From Gemmatimonadales bacterium (GTDB lineage Bacteria > Gemmatimonadota > Gemmatimonadetes > Gemmatimonadales > GWC2-71-9), in NCBI GenBank assembly GCA_019637315.1, contig JAHBVU010000006.1:124001-188000 (forward strand): 64,000 nt of DNA, in the 5' to 3' direction. A program made the translations under genes and the position numbers. Positions 1-8,794 of this stretch are shown here, in pieces. Position 1 is the first letter of the stretch. Each line of letters starts with the position of its first letter. The notes under the pieces are model-generated. The model was not told where the DNA came from. It did not search any database and worked only from the letters and a program-made list of their open reading frames with translations.

Positions 1-600
1 GGCCGACTTGGTGGCCTTGAGCGGATCGAACTCGAACCACTCGCCGAGGTAGTCGGCGGAGCTCATGGTCATGAGTTTGTACAAGGCGTGGAACCGATCC
101 GCACCGAGCGATCGCATGTGCCTGCCCAGCTTGAGCATGCCGCGCAGATCGCTGGGGGCAAGCGACGCCGGGTCCGGCGGCATCATGCCCAGGATCGGTC
201 GAACAGCCATGGCCATGTGGTGCATCATCCGCCCGAACTCGACCGTTGCCTCCGCATCGAGCGGCGAATGCCGGGCGATTTCCCGCCTGGTCTGGTCCGG
301 ATCGGCCCACCCGGCGAGATAGTCGCCGTTGTCGAGTGGTGTGACCGTACTCTCGAGCGGCAGGATCTGAAGCCCGTGCCCCGGCAGGTCGAGCTCACGG
401 ATGATCTCCGGACGCAGCAGGCTGACAACGTACGAGAAGACGGAGAAGGTGAAGCCGGGAAATACCTCCTCGCTCACCGCTGCTCCACCAATCAGATGCC
501 GACGCTCGAGCACCAGGACCTTCCGGCCGGCACGGGCCAGGTACGCAGCCGTGACCAGACCGTTGTGCCCGCCGCCGATGACGATGGCATCGTAGCTCAC
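1..600 (-). CDS. FAD-dependent oxidoreductase, phytoene-desaturase-like (partial)
   Basis: This gene reads leftwards and runs off the window, leaving 200 codons. A GTG start at 600 gives an N-terminus with a dinucleotide-binding fold: a beta strand (YDAIVIG), the glycine motif GGGHNG at about residues 8-13, and an acidic residue after the second strand (VLVLER), as in FAD binding. The following IGGAAVSEEVFPGF segment is typical of the phytoene desaturase/PYROXD2-like group of the amine-oxidase superfamily. The start overlaps the stop of the upstream GcvT-like gene by four bases (GTGA), so the two are probably translationally coupled. The substrate cannot be told from the visible part; carotenoid, amine or thiol oxidation are all possible. 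Confidence 0.8.
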   Translation of the reverse strand, partial: MSYDAIVIGGGHNGLVTAAYLARAGRKVLVLERRHLIGGAAVSEEVFPGFTFSVFSYVVSLLRPEIIRELDLPGHGLQILPLESTVTPLDNGDYLAGWADPDQTRREIARHSPLDAEATVEFGRMMHHMAMAVRPILGMMPPDPASLAPSDLRGMLKLGRHMRSLGADRFHALYKLMTMSSADYLGEWFEFDPLKATKSA

Positions 601-1790
601 GCAACCGCCTTCTTTCGGGGCGGATCGAAGAAAGGAAGTGCCGTTACCCGAGCGTGCGCCCGGCGACGATGGTGTTCGACGGTCACTTCCATCTCGACCC
701 GCGTCTCAGGCGCGGCATGGGCGGCCTGGAGGTGCGCCAGAGCTAGATATTTCTTGAGCAGCGGCGACCAGCAGCCGCTCGAGGCGTAGCCGATCTGTCG
801 CCCGTCGCGATAGACCGGTACGCTGGCCCGCCACGCGACCGAGGGCAACGCGGGCGGAAGACCAACCGACGCGTACAGCGCCTCCAGCGACTCCCACTCG
901 ACTTCGATTCCGACGAAGCGCCAGGCCGCACCGCGGACCCGCTCGGTCGCCAGCGCCCGCCGACCGTTGAACGGGCCTTTCTCGAAGCTCACAGTCCAAT
1001 CGAGCGACAACTCGAACGGGGTCGACTTCTGAGGCTCGATCAAGGCCCGCTCGGCCGAGTGATAGTCGACGTCGAGCATGACGAGCCCAGCTTCGATCCG
1101 GGCCGTATCGAGCGCCCAGATGCCCGCAGGGGTGATCCCGAACGCAAATCCCTCCGCCATCAGCGCGTCCCAGACTGCCAGCGCACCGTGCGCAGGTACC
1201 CACAGCTCGTATCCGAGGTCGCCGGTGTATCCCGTCCGCGACAGGTCGACAGGAACCCCGGCAATCCGACGGGAGGTCGTCCGAAAGTACCGCAGGTCGT
1301 CGATCGGGCGATCCGCCACCCGGTTGAGGATGTCCCGCGAGAGCGGTCCCTGCAACGCCAGCGCACCGACCTGATCCGACAGGTCGGCGATGTCGACCTG
1401 CATCCCGAATGCGTTCCGATGCAACCACCGGAGGCTTGGCTCGGCCGAGGTCAGCCGGTAGGTCTCGTCGTCCAGCCGACTCACGGTTCCGTCATCGACC
1501 ACTTTGCCCCGAGCATCGCACCAGGTCGTATACATCACCTGACCGACGGCGGCAGACGCCACCTGGCGCGTTACCATCCGATCGAGCAGCCGGCCGGCAT
1601 CGCGACCCTGGATCAGGTACTTGTGAAGCGGAGAAACGTCAAAAAGGGCCGCGGCGTTGCGCACGGCCGCATACTCCCGATCAGGGGCCATGTCGTAGGC
1701 GCTTGCTACGGCGTGCCCCGCCCAGCGCCGCCATGCCTGGCCGGTAACGAGCGGTGCCGTCCGCTCGTGAAACGGAGTCGTCTTGAGCAT
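597..1790 (-). CDS. GcvT-family aminomethyltransferase-like protein
   Basis: The 397-residue protein has the folate-binding GcvT fold of glycine-cleavage T proteins and related demethylases. Seen: the LFDVSPLHKY region, GKVVDDGTV (it carries the conserved acidic pair before the folate site), LALQGP, and the SRTGYTGDLGYELW signature, followed by a C-terminal barrel with GYASSG. I chose the ATG at 1790 rather than 1838 because the conserved region begins shortly after it and the extra residues look like upstream DNA. Genes for GcvH and GcvP are not nearby, and the partner is an FAD oxidoreductase. A tetrahydrofolate-linked demethylase acting with the oxidoreductase is therefore as likely as a true glycine-cleavage T protein. 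Confidence 0.8.
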   Translation of the reverse strand: MLKTTPFHERTAPLVTGQAWRRWAGHAVASAYDMAPDREYAAVRNAAALFDVSPLHKYLIQGRDAGRLLDRMVTRQVASAAVGQVMYTTWCDARGKVVDDGTVSRLDDETYRLTSAEPSLRWLHRNAFGMQVDIADLSDQVGALALQGPLSRDILNRVADRPIDDLRYFRTTSRRIAGVPVDLSRTGYTGDLGYELWVPAHGALAVWDALMAEGFAFGITPAGIWALDTARIEAGLVMLDVDYHSAERALIEPQKSTPFELSLDWTVSFEKGPFNGRRALATERVRGAAWRFVGIEVEWESLEALYASVGLPPALPSVAWRASVPVYRDGRQIGYASSGCWSPLLKKYLALAHLQAAHAAPETRVEMEVTVEHHRRRAHARVTALPFFDPPRKKAVA

Positions 1791-1939
1791 CGGGATTCCC
1801 TGGCCGCGGATCGTGCGTAAGGACGATGGTCGTCGCAAGATACAGCCGCAAAGAACCCCTCGACAGATCGCCGCTCGACCCCCTTGTTCGGATTATCTAC
1901 GGTGGACATCGGGCCGTGTCGGGGCTAAATATTCCTGCT

Positions 1940-2479
1940 ATGTTGAAACGGCTCTCCCTCGCCACAATGGCGCTGCTGCTGACCTTGACCCTCCCGGTCC
2001 AGGCCCAGACAGCCAAGCCATTTGCCGAGTTGAGCCGAACCCTCCTGGCCGGGCGTGACTCGCTGGTCAAGGTGACCCGGGATCAGGTCGGACTTCGCTA
2101 CCGCCTCGGCGCCAAAGAGCCTGGCAAGGCGTTCGACTGCAGCGCGCTGGTCCAGTGGGTCGCGGGTCTGTTCGGACGAGACCTCCCGCGGACAGCAGCC
2201 CAGCAAGCCAACGTCGGCATTGCCATCCCGAAGGATCCTGACCAGCTCCTCCCCGGCGATCTCCTCTTCTTCGGACGGGGTCGCGCGGTCGACCACATCG
2301 GCATTTACGTCGGCGACGGGGTGTACGTCCATGCGGCCAACCGCCGTAAGGGCGTCATCGAAACCGAGTTGGCCCGCACCAAGAGCACCTACTGGAAGGG
2401 TGTCCGCCGGATCTTCATCGAAGCCGACAGCGCCTTGCACTTCACGCCCAACATCGTGGCGACACCCTCCGGCGACTGA
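1940..2479 (+). CDS. Secreted NlpC/P60 family peptidase
   Basis: A 179-residue exported cysteine peptidase of the NlpC/P60 family, which usually cleaves peptide stems of peptidoglycan (gamma-D-Glu to diamino acid bonds). The ATG at 1940 gives a clean signal peptide ending near VQAQT; upstream in-frame ATGs would bury it. The catalytic residues are visible: Cys67 in FDCSALV, His119 in VDHIGIYVG, and a third polar residue His131 in VHAAN. The LPRTAAQQ and PGDLLFF segments are also family-typical. It stands alone, divergent from the GcvT-like gene and convergent with the CPBP protease gene. No extra cell-wall-binding domain (SH3, LysM) is present, so targeting is unspecified. Confidence 0.9.
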   Translation: MLKRLSLATMALLLTLTLPVQAQTAKPFAELSRTLLAGRDSLVKVTRDQVGLRYRLGAKEPGKAFDCSALVQWVAGLFGRDLPRTAAQQANVGIAIPKDPDQLLPGDLLFFGRGRAVDHIGIYVGDGVYVHAANRRKGVIETELARTKSTYWKGVRRIFIEADSALHFTPNIVATPSGD

Positions 2480-2502
2480 CCCTCCGCAGGACCCGTTCGA
2501 CC

Positions 2503-3189
2503 CTACCAGTACTGCCACTGCCCAGCCAGCAATACCCAGCCGGACAGACACGCATTAGTCACGGCGTGACACCAGATCAGGTCGCCCAGACTCCGCGTCT
2601 TGAGCATCCACCAGTTGTAGACGATCCCGGCCGCCATTCCAACATCCCAGAACGGGCCATGTTCCATCCCGAACAGGATCACGGTAGCCACGAACGAGAA
2701 GGTCGTGAACGCGCCGAGCGGACGCCGCCGGAAGTCGTCCGAAGCGTCGATCCAGCGGGGCAACCATCCGCGCCAGAAGAGTTCTTCGACGATCGGCACG
2801 ATCAGCGCGGCCCGAAGAAAACGCAGCAGGATCACGAGGAGGTCGGTTCGCGCCTCGATCGCCATCGAGCTCTCCACCCGTCCGGTAATCCCGTTTTGGA
2901 ACAGCACGCTCTCCCGATAGCCAGGCATGAGTTGATCGGGCAGGATCCACAGCACGAACACCCCGATGCCAACCAGCACCGTGGCAATCGGACGTTCCAT
3001 CCGGAAGCTGAGCACCGGCCGGGCCACCAGGAGAATGACGCCCAGGAGCACTGCGGTCCGGATGATCGCTTCGACCCGCGGCGACACCGGCAGCGCCGGT
3101 CCAACGGCGAGCCAGAGCATGAAAACGGCAAACGGCAGGATGTACCGCAGTGACGGATACCGTTCCAACACGCTCAGAAGCACCTCCAT
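2503..3189 (-). CDS. CPBP-family intramembrane protease (CAAX prenyl protease-related)
   Basis: A 228-residue polytopic membrane protein with the CPBP (ABI/CaaX protease-like) motifs: Glu135-Glu136 and Arg140 in EELFWRG, His177 in GMEHG, and His208/Asn212 in HAVTNA. Length and the C-terminal layout fit the CAAX-prenyl-protease-related group often found with exosortase systems (family knowledge), but no exosortase or PEP-CTERM protein is visible in this window. It is probably an intramembrane glutamic-type peptidase; the substrate is unknown. It lies between the NlpC/P60 gene (convergent) and a TonB receptor gene on the same strand 60 bp upstream, with a terminator-like hairpin in between, so it is probably transcribed separately. 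Confidence 0.85.
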   Translation of the reverse strand: MEVLLSVLERYPSLRYILPFAVFMLWLAVGPALPVSPRVEAIIRTAVLLGVILLVARPVLSFRMERPIATVLVGIGVFVLWILPDQLMPGYRESVLFQNGITGRVESSMAIEARTDLLVILLRFLRAALIVPIVEELFWRGWLPRWIDASDDFRRRPLGAFTTFSFVATVILFGMEHGPFWDVGMAAGIVYNWWMLKTRSLGDLIWCHAVTNACLSGWVLLAGQWQYW

Positions 3190-3199
3190 TCTGAAAACA

Positions 3200-3235
3200 G
3201 GTCGGCGAGGCGAACCGAAGCCCGCCCCGCCGACC
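3200..3235 (-). terminator. Rho-independent terminator after the TonB receptor gene
   Basis: Arms GGTCGGCG and CGCCGACC (8 bp), with a further GGCG/CGCC pairing inside. On the minus strand the hairpin is followed by CTGTTTTCAG. It lies 15 bp past the stop of the receptor gene and just before the CPBP start. Confidence 0.7.
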
Positions 3236-3250
3236 GTAACCCCCGACCAG

Positions 3251-6067
3251 TTAGAAAGTGTACGAGATCTTGGAGGTCACGAGCCGTCCCAGCGTCGGCA
3301 CGCCGACGAAGGTCGCGTAGCCCTTATTGAAGACGTTGTTGATCCCGACAGCGATCAGCATGTTCCTCTTGGAAAACCGCGGACGGATGCTGCCCTGGAG
3401 GTCGAGCAGCGCGTACGAATCGGTTGGCTCGAAGCTGCCGTCCGACCGCTGCGGACTGACGTACACGCCTGAGTTGACCGGGAATCCCTTGGTGTACCGA
3501 CCCCGAGCCTCGACCGCCCATCCCGCCGGATCATTCCGGTACCTGAGCGTCGCGGTGCCCCGATTCTTCGAGCCGTTGAGCGCAATCGGCGTCGGGCCAC
3601 CGACTTCCTCCGCCGTGAAGAAGTCCTTGTTGACCACCGACCAGGTCGCCGCCATCGACCAGCGGTCATCGGCGATGTAGTCGAACGCCATGTCCGCGCC
3701 GAAGAGATCCACCTCGCCGAAGTTCCGGTAGGTCAGGAAGATGTCCGGACGGTTGGTAAGCGCCGAGTTATTCGGCACCACGGTACCGAGGGGAATACCC
3801 TGGGTGCCCGTAGCGCCTGTGGTGCCCGAGATACCCGCCATGGCGGTGCCGAGCTGCGCTGCGGCCTGCGCTGCGGCCTGCGCGCCCAGCGTCGGCGTGA
3901 ACGCCGCGGTCAAGTACCCGATCAGCGACGTCCGGTCAAAGAACACATTGGGCGACTCGACGATCAGCGGCCCGACGAAGTTTTCGCGGCGCTCGTAGTA
4001 GAAGTCGACGGCCAGCCGTGCCTTGTTGCCGATGTTCCCTTTATAGCCGACTTCGAACGTGTTGCTGATGCTCGGCTTGAGGGTCTCGATATCCTGAACC
4101 TGGGCCGGATCGATATCGAGGAAGGTGGCGGTCGTGGTGTTGAGCCGCCGAAGCTGCGTGCCGACCTGGGTCGTCGGGGCCGGCACCGCGGCCAGGAGCT
4201 GACGCAGCTGGGCAGGAACAGCCGCGTTCTGTGAAATTACCGCCACCGCCAATGGCCAGAGCGCCGCGGCATTGGCCGGCAGAATCTGGGTGGGGCTCCC
4301 CGGCAGCGGAATGGCCCGCATACAGAGGCTGCTGAGCCCGCCAGCGCACCCGCCCCCGGCCCGGAACTGGAAGCCACCCTGTGGCACCCCCAGAGCACGA
4401 ACCGTGTACGGCCCGGCGGCGCCGCCCGCGATGTCCAGGAACAGGTTGTTGTTGCTCGGCGTCGAGAACGCGCGGTTGTAGGTGAGTCGGACGTTGTTGG
4501 TCTCGTTCGGCTTGAGTACCAGCGCCACCCGCGGCGACCAGACCGCATCATCCAGTCGACTGTGCTTGTCGACCCGGAGCGCCGCCACGACGTCGACCCG
4601 CGGGCTCAGGTGCGTCACACTGTGCAGGTAGCCGCCCACCTCCTTGATGTCGTCGTCAGCCTCGTTGGCCCCGTTGATGGTGCCGCCGGTGCGCGCGTCC
4701 GTGAAGATATAGTCGACGCCGTAAATGAAGGTCTGCCGCGAGCCCAGACTGTAGCCGTGCTGGATCTGCGCAGCCATGGTGCGCGAGCTGTCGAGAATCT
4801 GCTGACCATCCCGCAGGAGGAAGGTGCCACCGGAGTTGCTGAAGTTTCCGTAGACCTGCGCGAAAAGGTCCTTGTGACGGAACCGCGTCTGCAAGCTCTG
4901 ATAGCGCCAGTCGCGCGCCTGGCCGGCGCCAAGCCCGGTGAGCTCGATCAGGTTGACGGCCTCGCTGTGTCCGTAGCTGGTGATCCACTCCGTGTTCTCA
5001 TCCGGCCGCACATCGAAGCGGAACTCGCCGTTCCATTTCCGGATATCGAAATTCCGGCACCCCGTCGCCGTCCGGGTACAGCTGATCTTGGTGTTATCAT
5101 CCCTCGACCGGGTCCGCAGCGTGTCGCCCGGATCAGCGTAGCGCCAGTCGCTGCCGGTCAGGTACTCACCCGACACCTTGAAGCCCGCCTTGGCCGAGAG
5201 CCTCGTCGCGTGCCGGAATCCGAACCGGAGCAAGCCCCCGCCGTTGTCAGAGGCGTTGGTGCCCTCCGCCCACTTGGAACTCGAGCGGAAGCCGCTCTCG
5301 AGCGAAACCGTCGTGCCCGCCGACGTGATCGGCGATTTGGTAATGATGTTGAGCACGCCACTCGTCACATTCGGACCGTAGAGGGCCGCCCCTGGTCCGA
5401 GCACGAACTCGATCTGCTCGATATCCTCGTTCGTATTCGGGAAGAACCCGGCCACATTGACCTTGAGCGACGGAACCGCCGCCATCCGATTGTCGATCAG
5501 CGTCAGCAGCGAGCCGGAAAACGTATTGTTGAAGCCGCGGGACACGATGTTGGACTGCACCAGGCCACCCTCGGAGTACGAGATGCCCGGGGCAGCCTTG
5601 AGGTGATCGAGTACCGTGAGGGCTGGACGCTCCTGGACCTGAACCGCCGGGATCACAGTCACGCTGGCCGGAGCGTCGGTCAGCTTTTCCGGCACCTTGG
5701 ACACCGAGGTAACCATCACCTCTGAGAGGTTGTAAACCTGGCTCGAAAGGGCGAAGTCCACGGTGACGGTACCGCCCGCCGCAACCACGACCCCTCGCAC
5801 CTGCCGAGGCGAGTACGGAATCATCGTGGCCAGTACTGCATAGGTGCCGGCCACGAGGCCGTCGATCCGATAGACACCATTGGCACCCGTCGACGCCTGG
5901 CCGACGTTTCGACCCGAAACATCACGAACCTGAATCTGGGCTGCGACGAGGCCATCACCCCTGGTGCTGTCCGACACTCGGCCAGTTATCGAGCCCGTTT
6001 GGGCCGACAGGGCGCTCGAGCCCGCGACCAGAGACACCACCAGCAACCACATACAGGAGCGGGTCAT
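3251..6067 (-). CDS. TonB-dependent receptor with N-terminal carboxypeptidase-regulatory domain
   Basis: A 938-residue outer-membrane receptor. Order seen: signal peptide (about 1-22, ends LSAQT), CarboxypepD_reg-like beta-sandwich (about 25-110, GRVSDSTRGDGLVAAQI), TonB plug (about 115-250: TDAPASVTVIP, LTLIDNRM, GPGAALYGPNVTSGVLNIITK), then a long beta-barrel with an aromatic C-terminus (KISYTF). An Ala/Gln-rich loop and a short Gly-Thr-rich stretch lie at about residues 740-770. The architecture is that of siderophore or other large-ligand importers energised by TonB-ExbBD; the ligand is not evident. It is monocistronic, with a terminator downstream. It diverges from the lipoprotein gene across a 236-bp region that carries a GC palindrome. 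Confidence 0.9.
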   Translation of the reverse strand: MTRSCMWLLVVSLVAGSSALSAQTGSITGRVSDSTRGDGLVAAQIQVRDVSGRNVGQASTGANGVYRIDGLVAGTYAVLATMIPYSPRQVRGVVVAAGGTVTVDFALSSQVYNLSEVMVTSVSKVPEKLTDAPASVTVIPAVQVQERPALTVLDHLKAAPGISYSEGGLVQSNIVSRGFNNTFSGSLLTLIDNRMAAVPSLKVNVAGFFPNTNEDIEQIEFVLGPGAALYGPNVTSGVLNIITKSPITSAGTTVSLESGFRSSSKWAEGTNASDNGGGLLRFGFRHATRLSAKAGFKVSGEYLTGSDWRYADPGDTLRTRSRDDNTKISCTRTATGCRNFDIRKWNGEFRFDVRPDENTEWITSYGHSEAVNLIELTGLGAGQARDWRYQSLQTRFRHKDLFAQVYGNFSNSGGTFLLRDGQQILDSSRTMAAQIQHGYSLGSRQTFIYGVDYIFTDARTGGTINGANEADDDIKEVGGYLHSVTHLSPRVDVVAALRVDKHSRLDDAVWSPRVALVLKPNETNNVRLTYNRAFSTPSNNNLFLDIAGGAAGPYTVRALGVPQGGFQFRAGGGCAGGLSSLCMRAIPLPGSPTQILPANAAALWPLAVAVISQNAAVPAQLRQLLAAVPAPTTQVGTQLRRLNTTTATFLDIDPAQVQDIETLKPSISNTFEVGYKGNIGNKARLAVDFYYERRENFVGPLIVESPNVFFDRTSLIGYLTAAFTPTLGAQAAAQAAAQLGTAMAGISGTTGATGTQGIPLGTVVPNNSALTNRPDIFLTYRNFGEVDLFGADMAFDYIADDRWSMAATWSVVNKDFFTAEEVGGPTPIALNGSKNRGTATLRYRNDPAGWAVEARGRYTKGFPVNSGVYVSPQRSDGSFEPTDSYALLDLQGSIRPRFSKRNMLIAVGINNVFNKGYATFVGVPTLGRLVTSKISYTF

Positions 6068-6177
6068 AGGGAAACCTCAGTGAAAGCGGGACTGACCGGA
6101 CCAAGCATCACCTGAAACGACAAACCCTTGTCCTTCAAGAAGATCGGAATCACCCGGGGGGGGGTGTCAAGGCGACG

Positions 6178-6191
6178 CACCCGACCGGGTG
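6178..6191. promoter_or_regulatory. GC palindrome in the divergent promoter region
   Basis: CACCCG-AC-CGGGTG, two perfect 6-nt arms, lies between the divergent receptor (start 6067) and lipoprotein (start 6304) genes. A run of nine G precedes it at 6156-6164. It could be an operator or a hairpin in the lipoprotein leader. No cognate regulator is nearby. Confidence 0.3.
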
Positions 6192-6303
6192 TGTGCAAGG
6201 GTCGGCCACTCAGGCGTCCCTTTGCTTTGACCATCGACTAAAGCATGTTTCCCGGTTCGCGTCAGGCGGGATCGTCCCGCCGGTTATCCCAGGAGGGGAT
6301 TAT

Positions 6304-7236
6304 ATGAAGCGCAGTCTCGTAGCCCTAGTCGCAGTGACCGGTCTTGTCGCGTGCAACGCGGGTCCGAGAGGGCAGCTGGTGCAGTCGATTCCGTCGGATT
6401 CGACCGAGTTCTTCCGGACTCAGGTGCAACAGATGACCACCCTGTCGGCAACCAAGGACAGCCTGTTCCGCGACCTCGCGGAAACGACCAAGCTGCTCGC
6501 CGACATCAACACCGAACTTGCCACCGTCCGGACCGGCAATCGGGCTGTCGAGCCCGTCGTGTCGCCCGAAAGCCAGCTGGCTGCTTCGCCCAGCGACCGG
6601 GCCCTGGTGCTCAAGAAGGTCAAGGATCTTACCGCCCGCGTCAAGAACAGCGAAAGCCGGCTGGCCACCAGCCAGCGTCGGATCCGGGCCCTGACCGCCG
6701 AGTCCGACAGCTTCCGCGTCGTGCTGGCCGACTTCCAGACCACCATTGACGGCCTCAACTCGATGGTCGACAATCAGAAGAGCACCATCGCCAACCTCGA
6801 GTCCGAGCTCAACACCAGCCGGGCCCAGGTCGTCGCGCTCACCGAGGAAAAGACGGTCCTGCAGGACACCGTCTCCGCCATGACCACGCGCGAGAACACC
6901 GTCTACTACGTCATCGGCACCAAGCAGGAACTCAAGGACCGCGGCATCATCAAAGAGGTCGGCGGCACCCGCTTCCTCCTGGTCACCCGCACCGGCGAGA
7001 CCCTGAAGCCGGCGGACAACCTCGACCCGTCGATGTTCACGGCCATCGACCGGCGCCAGACGTCCGAGATTCCGCTGCCGCGCCCGGACAAGCAGTACCG
7101 GGTGGTGACGAATCAGAACATTGCCTACGCCAACGTCAGTCAGGACAATAACGGCCGAGTGCGCGGGACACTGCAGATCTCGAACCCCGAGCAGTTCTGG
7201 ACCAACTCGAAATTCCTGATCCTGGTCGAGAACTAA
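6304..7236 (+). CDS. Lipoprotein with coiled coil, function unknown
   Basis: A 310-residue protein. The start at 6304 is preceded by a good Shine-Dalgarno (AGGAGGGG about 8 bp upstream) and yields a lipoprotein signal with lipobox LVAC (Cys17). Residues about 35-205 are heptad-rich and predicted by eye to be coiled coil (repeated Ser/Thr/Leu spacing, NLESELNTSRAQ). The C-terminal 100 residues form a compact domain (VYYVIGTKQELKDRGIIKEVGG ... FLILVEN). Proteins of this shape, a lipid anchor plus coiled coil plus small beta domain, are common in Bacteroidetes and Gemmatimonadota and are usually left unnamed. Its own terminator follows at once, so it is monocistronic and, given the strong ribosome site, perhaps well expressed. 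Confidence 0.85.
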   Translation: MKRSLVALVAVTGLVACNAGPRGQLVQSIPSDSTEFFRTQVQQMTTLSATKDSLFRDLAETTKLLADINTELATVRTGNRAVEPVVSPESQLAASPSDRALVLKKVKDLTARVKNSESRLATSQRRIRALTAESDSFRVVLADFQTTIDGLNSMVDNQKSTIANLESELNTSRAQVVALTEEKTVLQDTVSAMTTRENTVYYVIGTKQELKDRGIIKEVGGTRFLLVTRTGETLKPADNLDPSMFTAIDRRQTSEIPLPRPDKQYRVVTNQNIAYANVSQDNNGRVRGTLQISNPEQFWTNSKFLILVEN

Positions 7237-7262
7237 CGCGGGTACCAAGCCGCTGAACGTTC

Positions 7263-7292
7263 GAGAGGGGCAGCCAACCGGTTGCCCCTCTC
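7263..7292 (+). terminator. Rho-independent terminator after the lipoprotein gene
   Basis: Perfect 10-bp stem GAGAGGGGCA/TGCCCCTCTC with a 10-nt loop, followed by GTTGTTCC. It lies 26 bp after the stop codon. Confidence 0.85.
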
Positions 7293-7388
7293 GTTGTTCC
7301 CACCCGCCTCGTGACCAGGCTGCTTGCTGCCGCCCCCTGCTGAACCTTAAGTTGGCAGCACCAGCGCGTTCCCCGGTCACCAGGTTCC

Positions 7389-8411
7389 ATGCCCCCTTCT
7401 CCACTTCCTCTCGTCGTCCTGACACCGATCCGAAACGAGGGGTGGATTCTCGACCGGTTTCTTGCCGTAACCACCCGACTGGCCGACCAGGTCATCCTCG
7501 CCGACCAGGGATCGACCGACGAGAGTCGCACTATTGCCGCACGGTATCCGAACGTCACGGTCATTGCCAACCCGGATACCGGGTTCAGCGAAGCCACCCG
7601 GCAGGGGCTCCTGATCGACGAGGCGCGCCGCCTCGTTCCAGGTCCCAAGGTCCTGCTGGCGCTCGATGCGGACGAGATCATCGCCGCCGATGCGCCCACC
7701 TCGCTCGGCTGGCAGACCATGCGGCACGCCGCGCCGGGGACCGTCCTCTGCTTCGAGCTGATCGATCTGCTGCTGACGCCTGATCGCTGCATGCGCCACG
7801 ATCGCTGGCGGCCGTTCGGCTACGTCGACGACGGCGCGCCGCACCAGGGACGACTGATCCACAGCGGTCGAATCCCCCTGCCGGCAGGTGCGCCGCGGCT
7901 CAAACTCAACAGCATCAAGCTGCTCCATTACGCCCCGCTTCGCACCACCGCCATGGCGTCGAAGCTGCGCTGGTACAGCGTAATGGAGAACGTCCTGGGC
8001 AGCTGTCCCCCGGTGTTCAAGCGCCGGCTGCGCTACCTCAACCATGTCGACTTTACCTGGGAAGGTCGGATCGAGGCCTCCCAGGCAGGCTGGTTCGACC
8101 GCTGGGAAGTCGACGGTATCGACATGCAGACGGTCGACGACCCGGAGTATCACTGGTACGATGTCGAGGTGTTGCGCGCCTTTCAGACGCATGGGTCCCG
8201 AAAATTCTGGCTCGACGACATCTGGCGCTTCGACTGGGAACCGGTTCGCCAGTGGGCCATTGCCCAGGGCTTCGCCGGAATCCCCTCAGGGCCAGTACGC
8301 CCCGCACCGGACTGGCTGGTCTGGGTCATGCGGGTCCTGAGCTGGGCCCATCGCCATCAGGTCTGGATTCGCCAGCGGCTTTCCGGGCGCCGGAGCCGCC
8401 GTCTGGCTTGA
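7389..8411 (+). CDS. Family 2 glycosyltransferase
   Basis: A 340-residue cytoplasmic GT-A enzyme. The N-terminus shows the GT2 strand-loop pattern (VVLTPIRNEGWIL), the base-binding segment DQGSTDES at about 39-46, and the metal-binding DAD at 93-95 (LALDADEI). After residue 160 it has an aromatic, basic C-terminal part unlike bifunctional synthases (DDGAPHQGRLIH, WYDVEVLRAF), with no membrane segments beyond a weak hydrophobic stretch near the end. It probably adds a sugar to a surface glycan or glycolipid, but there is no polysaccharide cluster around it. The start at 7389 has only a weak ribosome site. Confidence 0.8.
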   Translation: MPPSPLPLVVLTPIRNEGWILDRFLAVTTRLADQVILADQGSTDESRTIAARYPNVTVIANPDTGFSEATRQGLLIDEARRLVPGPKVLLALDADEIIAADAPTSLGWQTMRHAAPGTVLCFELIDLLLTPDRCMRHDRWRPFGYVDDGAPHQGRLIHSGRIPLPAGAPRLKLNSIKLLHYAPLRTTAMASKLRWYSVMENVLGSCPPVFKRRLRYLNHVDFTWEGRIEASQAGWFDRWEVDGIDMQTVDDPEYHWYDVEVLRAFQTHGSRKFWLDDIWRFDWEPVRQWAIAQGFAGIPSGPVRPAPDWLVWVMRVLSWAHRHQVWIRQRLSGRRSRRLA

Positions 8412-8708
8412 CCACAAGGTTCCTCACTGCCAGCGTGGAGACCGACAGCAACGCGATGCGGTGGCGGCTCCCTGGTTGACGGAAAGGCGACAGCCTTTGC
8501 GGAGCAGGCGGCCGAGATGGCGTCTGCTACCTCCGAGCTGACGGCGCGCAACAACCATCGACCGCCTTTACGTCCGCAATGCCGACATCCCGGACATGGC
8601 ATCAGCGCAATCTTCCAGGACATCAACGACCGCAGAGCGCACGGGCAGAACGAGCGGGTGTCGAGGCATTTCATCGAGCCTCGACCTCCTGGTATCGCCT
8701 GCTGAAAA
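8412..8708. other. Intergenic stretch without a supported gene
   Basis: About 300 bp between the GT2 stop and the GGT terminator. Short ORFs are present on both strands (8357-8674 minus, 8517-8705 plus), but none has a ribosome site or a recognisable product. A small hairpin AAAGGC-GACA-GCCTTT sits at 8483-8498. Nothing else is recognised. Confidence 0.5.
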
Positions 8709-8748
8709 CGCTCACGTCGTCAGGCGGATCCACCTGACGACGTGAGCG
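8709..8748 (-). terminator. Strong terminator after ggt
   Basis: Perfect 16-bp inverted repeat (arms 8709-8724 and 8733-8748, CGCTCACGTCGTCAGG) with an 8-nt loop. On the minus strand it is followed by TTTTCAGC, so it mainly terminates the GGT transcript; it may also stop read-through from the GT2 gene. Confidence 0.85.
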
Positions 8749-8794
8749 CAGCAGAAGCAGGACAGGATGCAGCGAATACGGCAGCGATCCCCAG

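Noticed and set aside
7183-8700. A small gene in the GT2-GGT gap (8357-8674 minus or 8517-8705 plus)
   Set aside because: No ribosome site, overlap with the GT2 end in one case, and no recognisable product.
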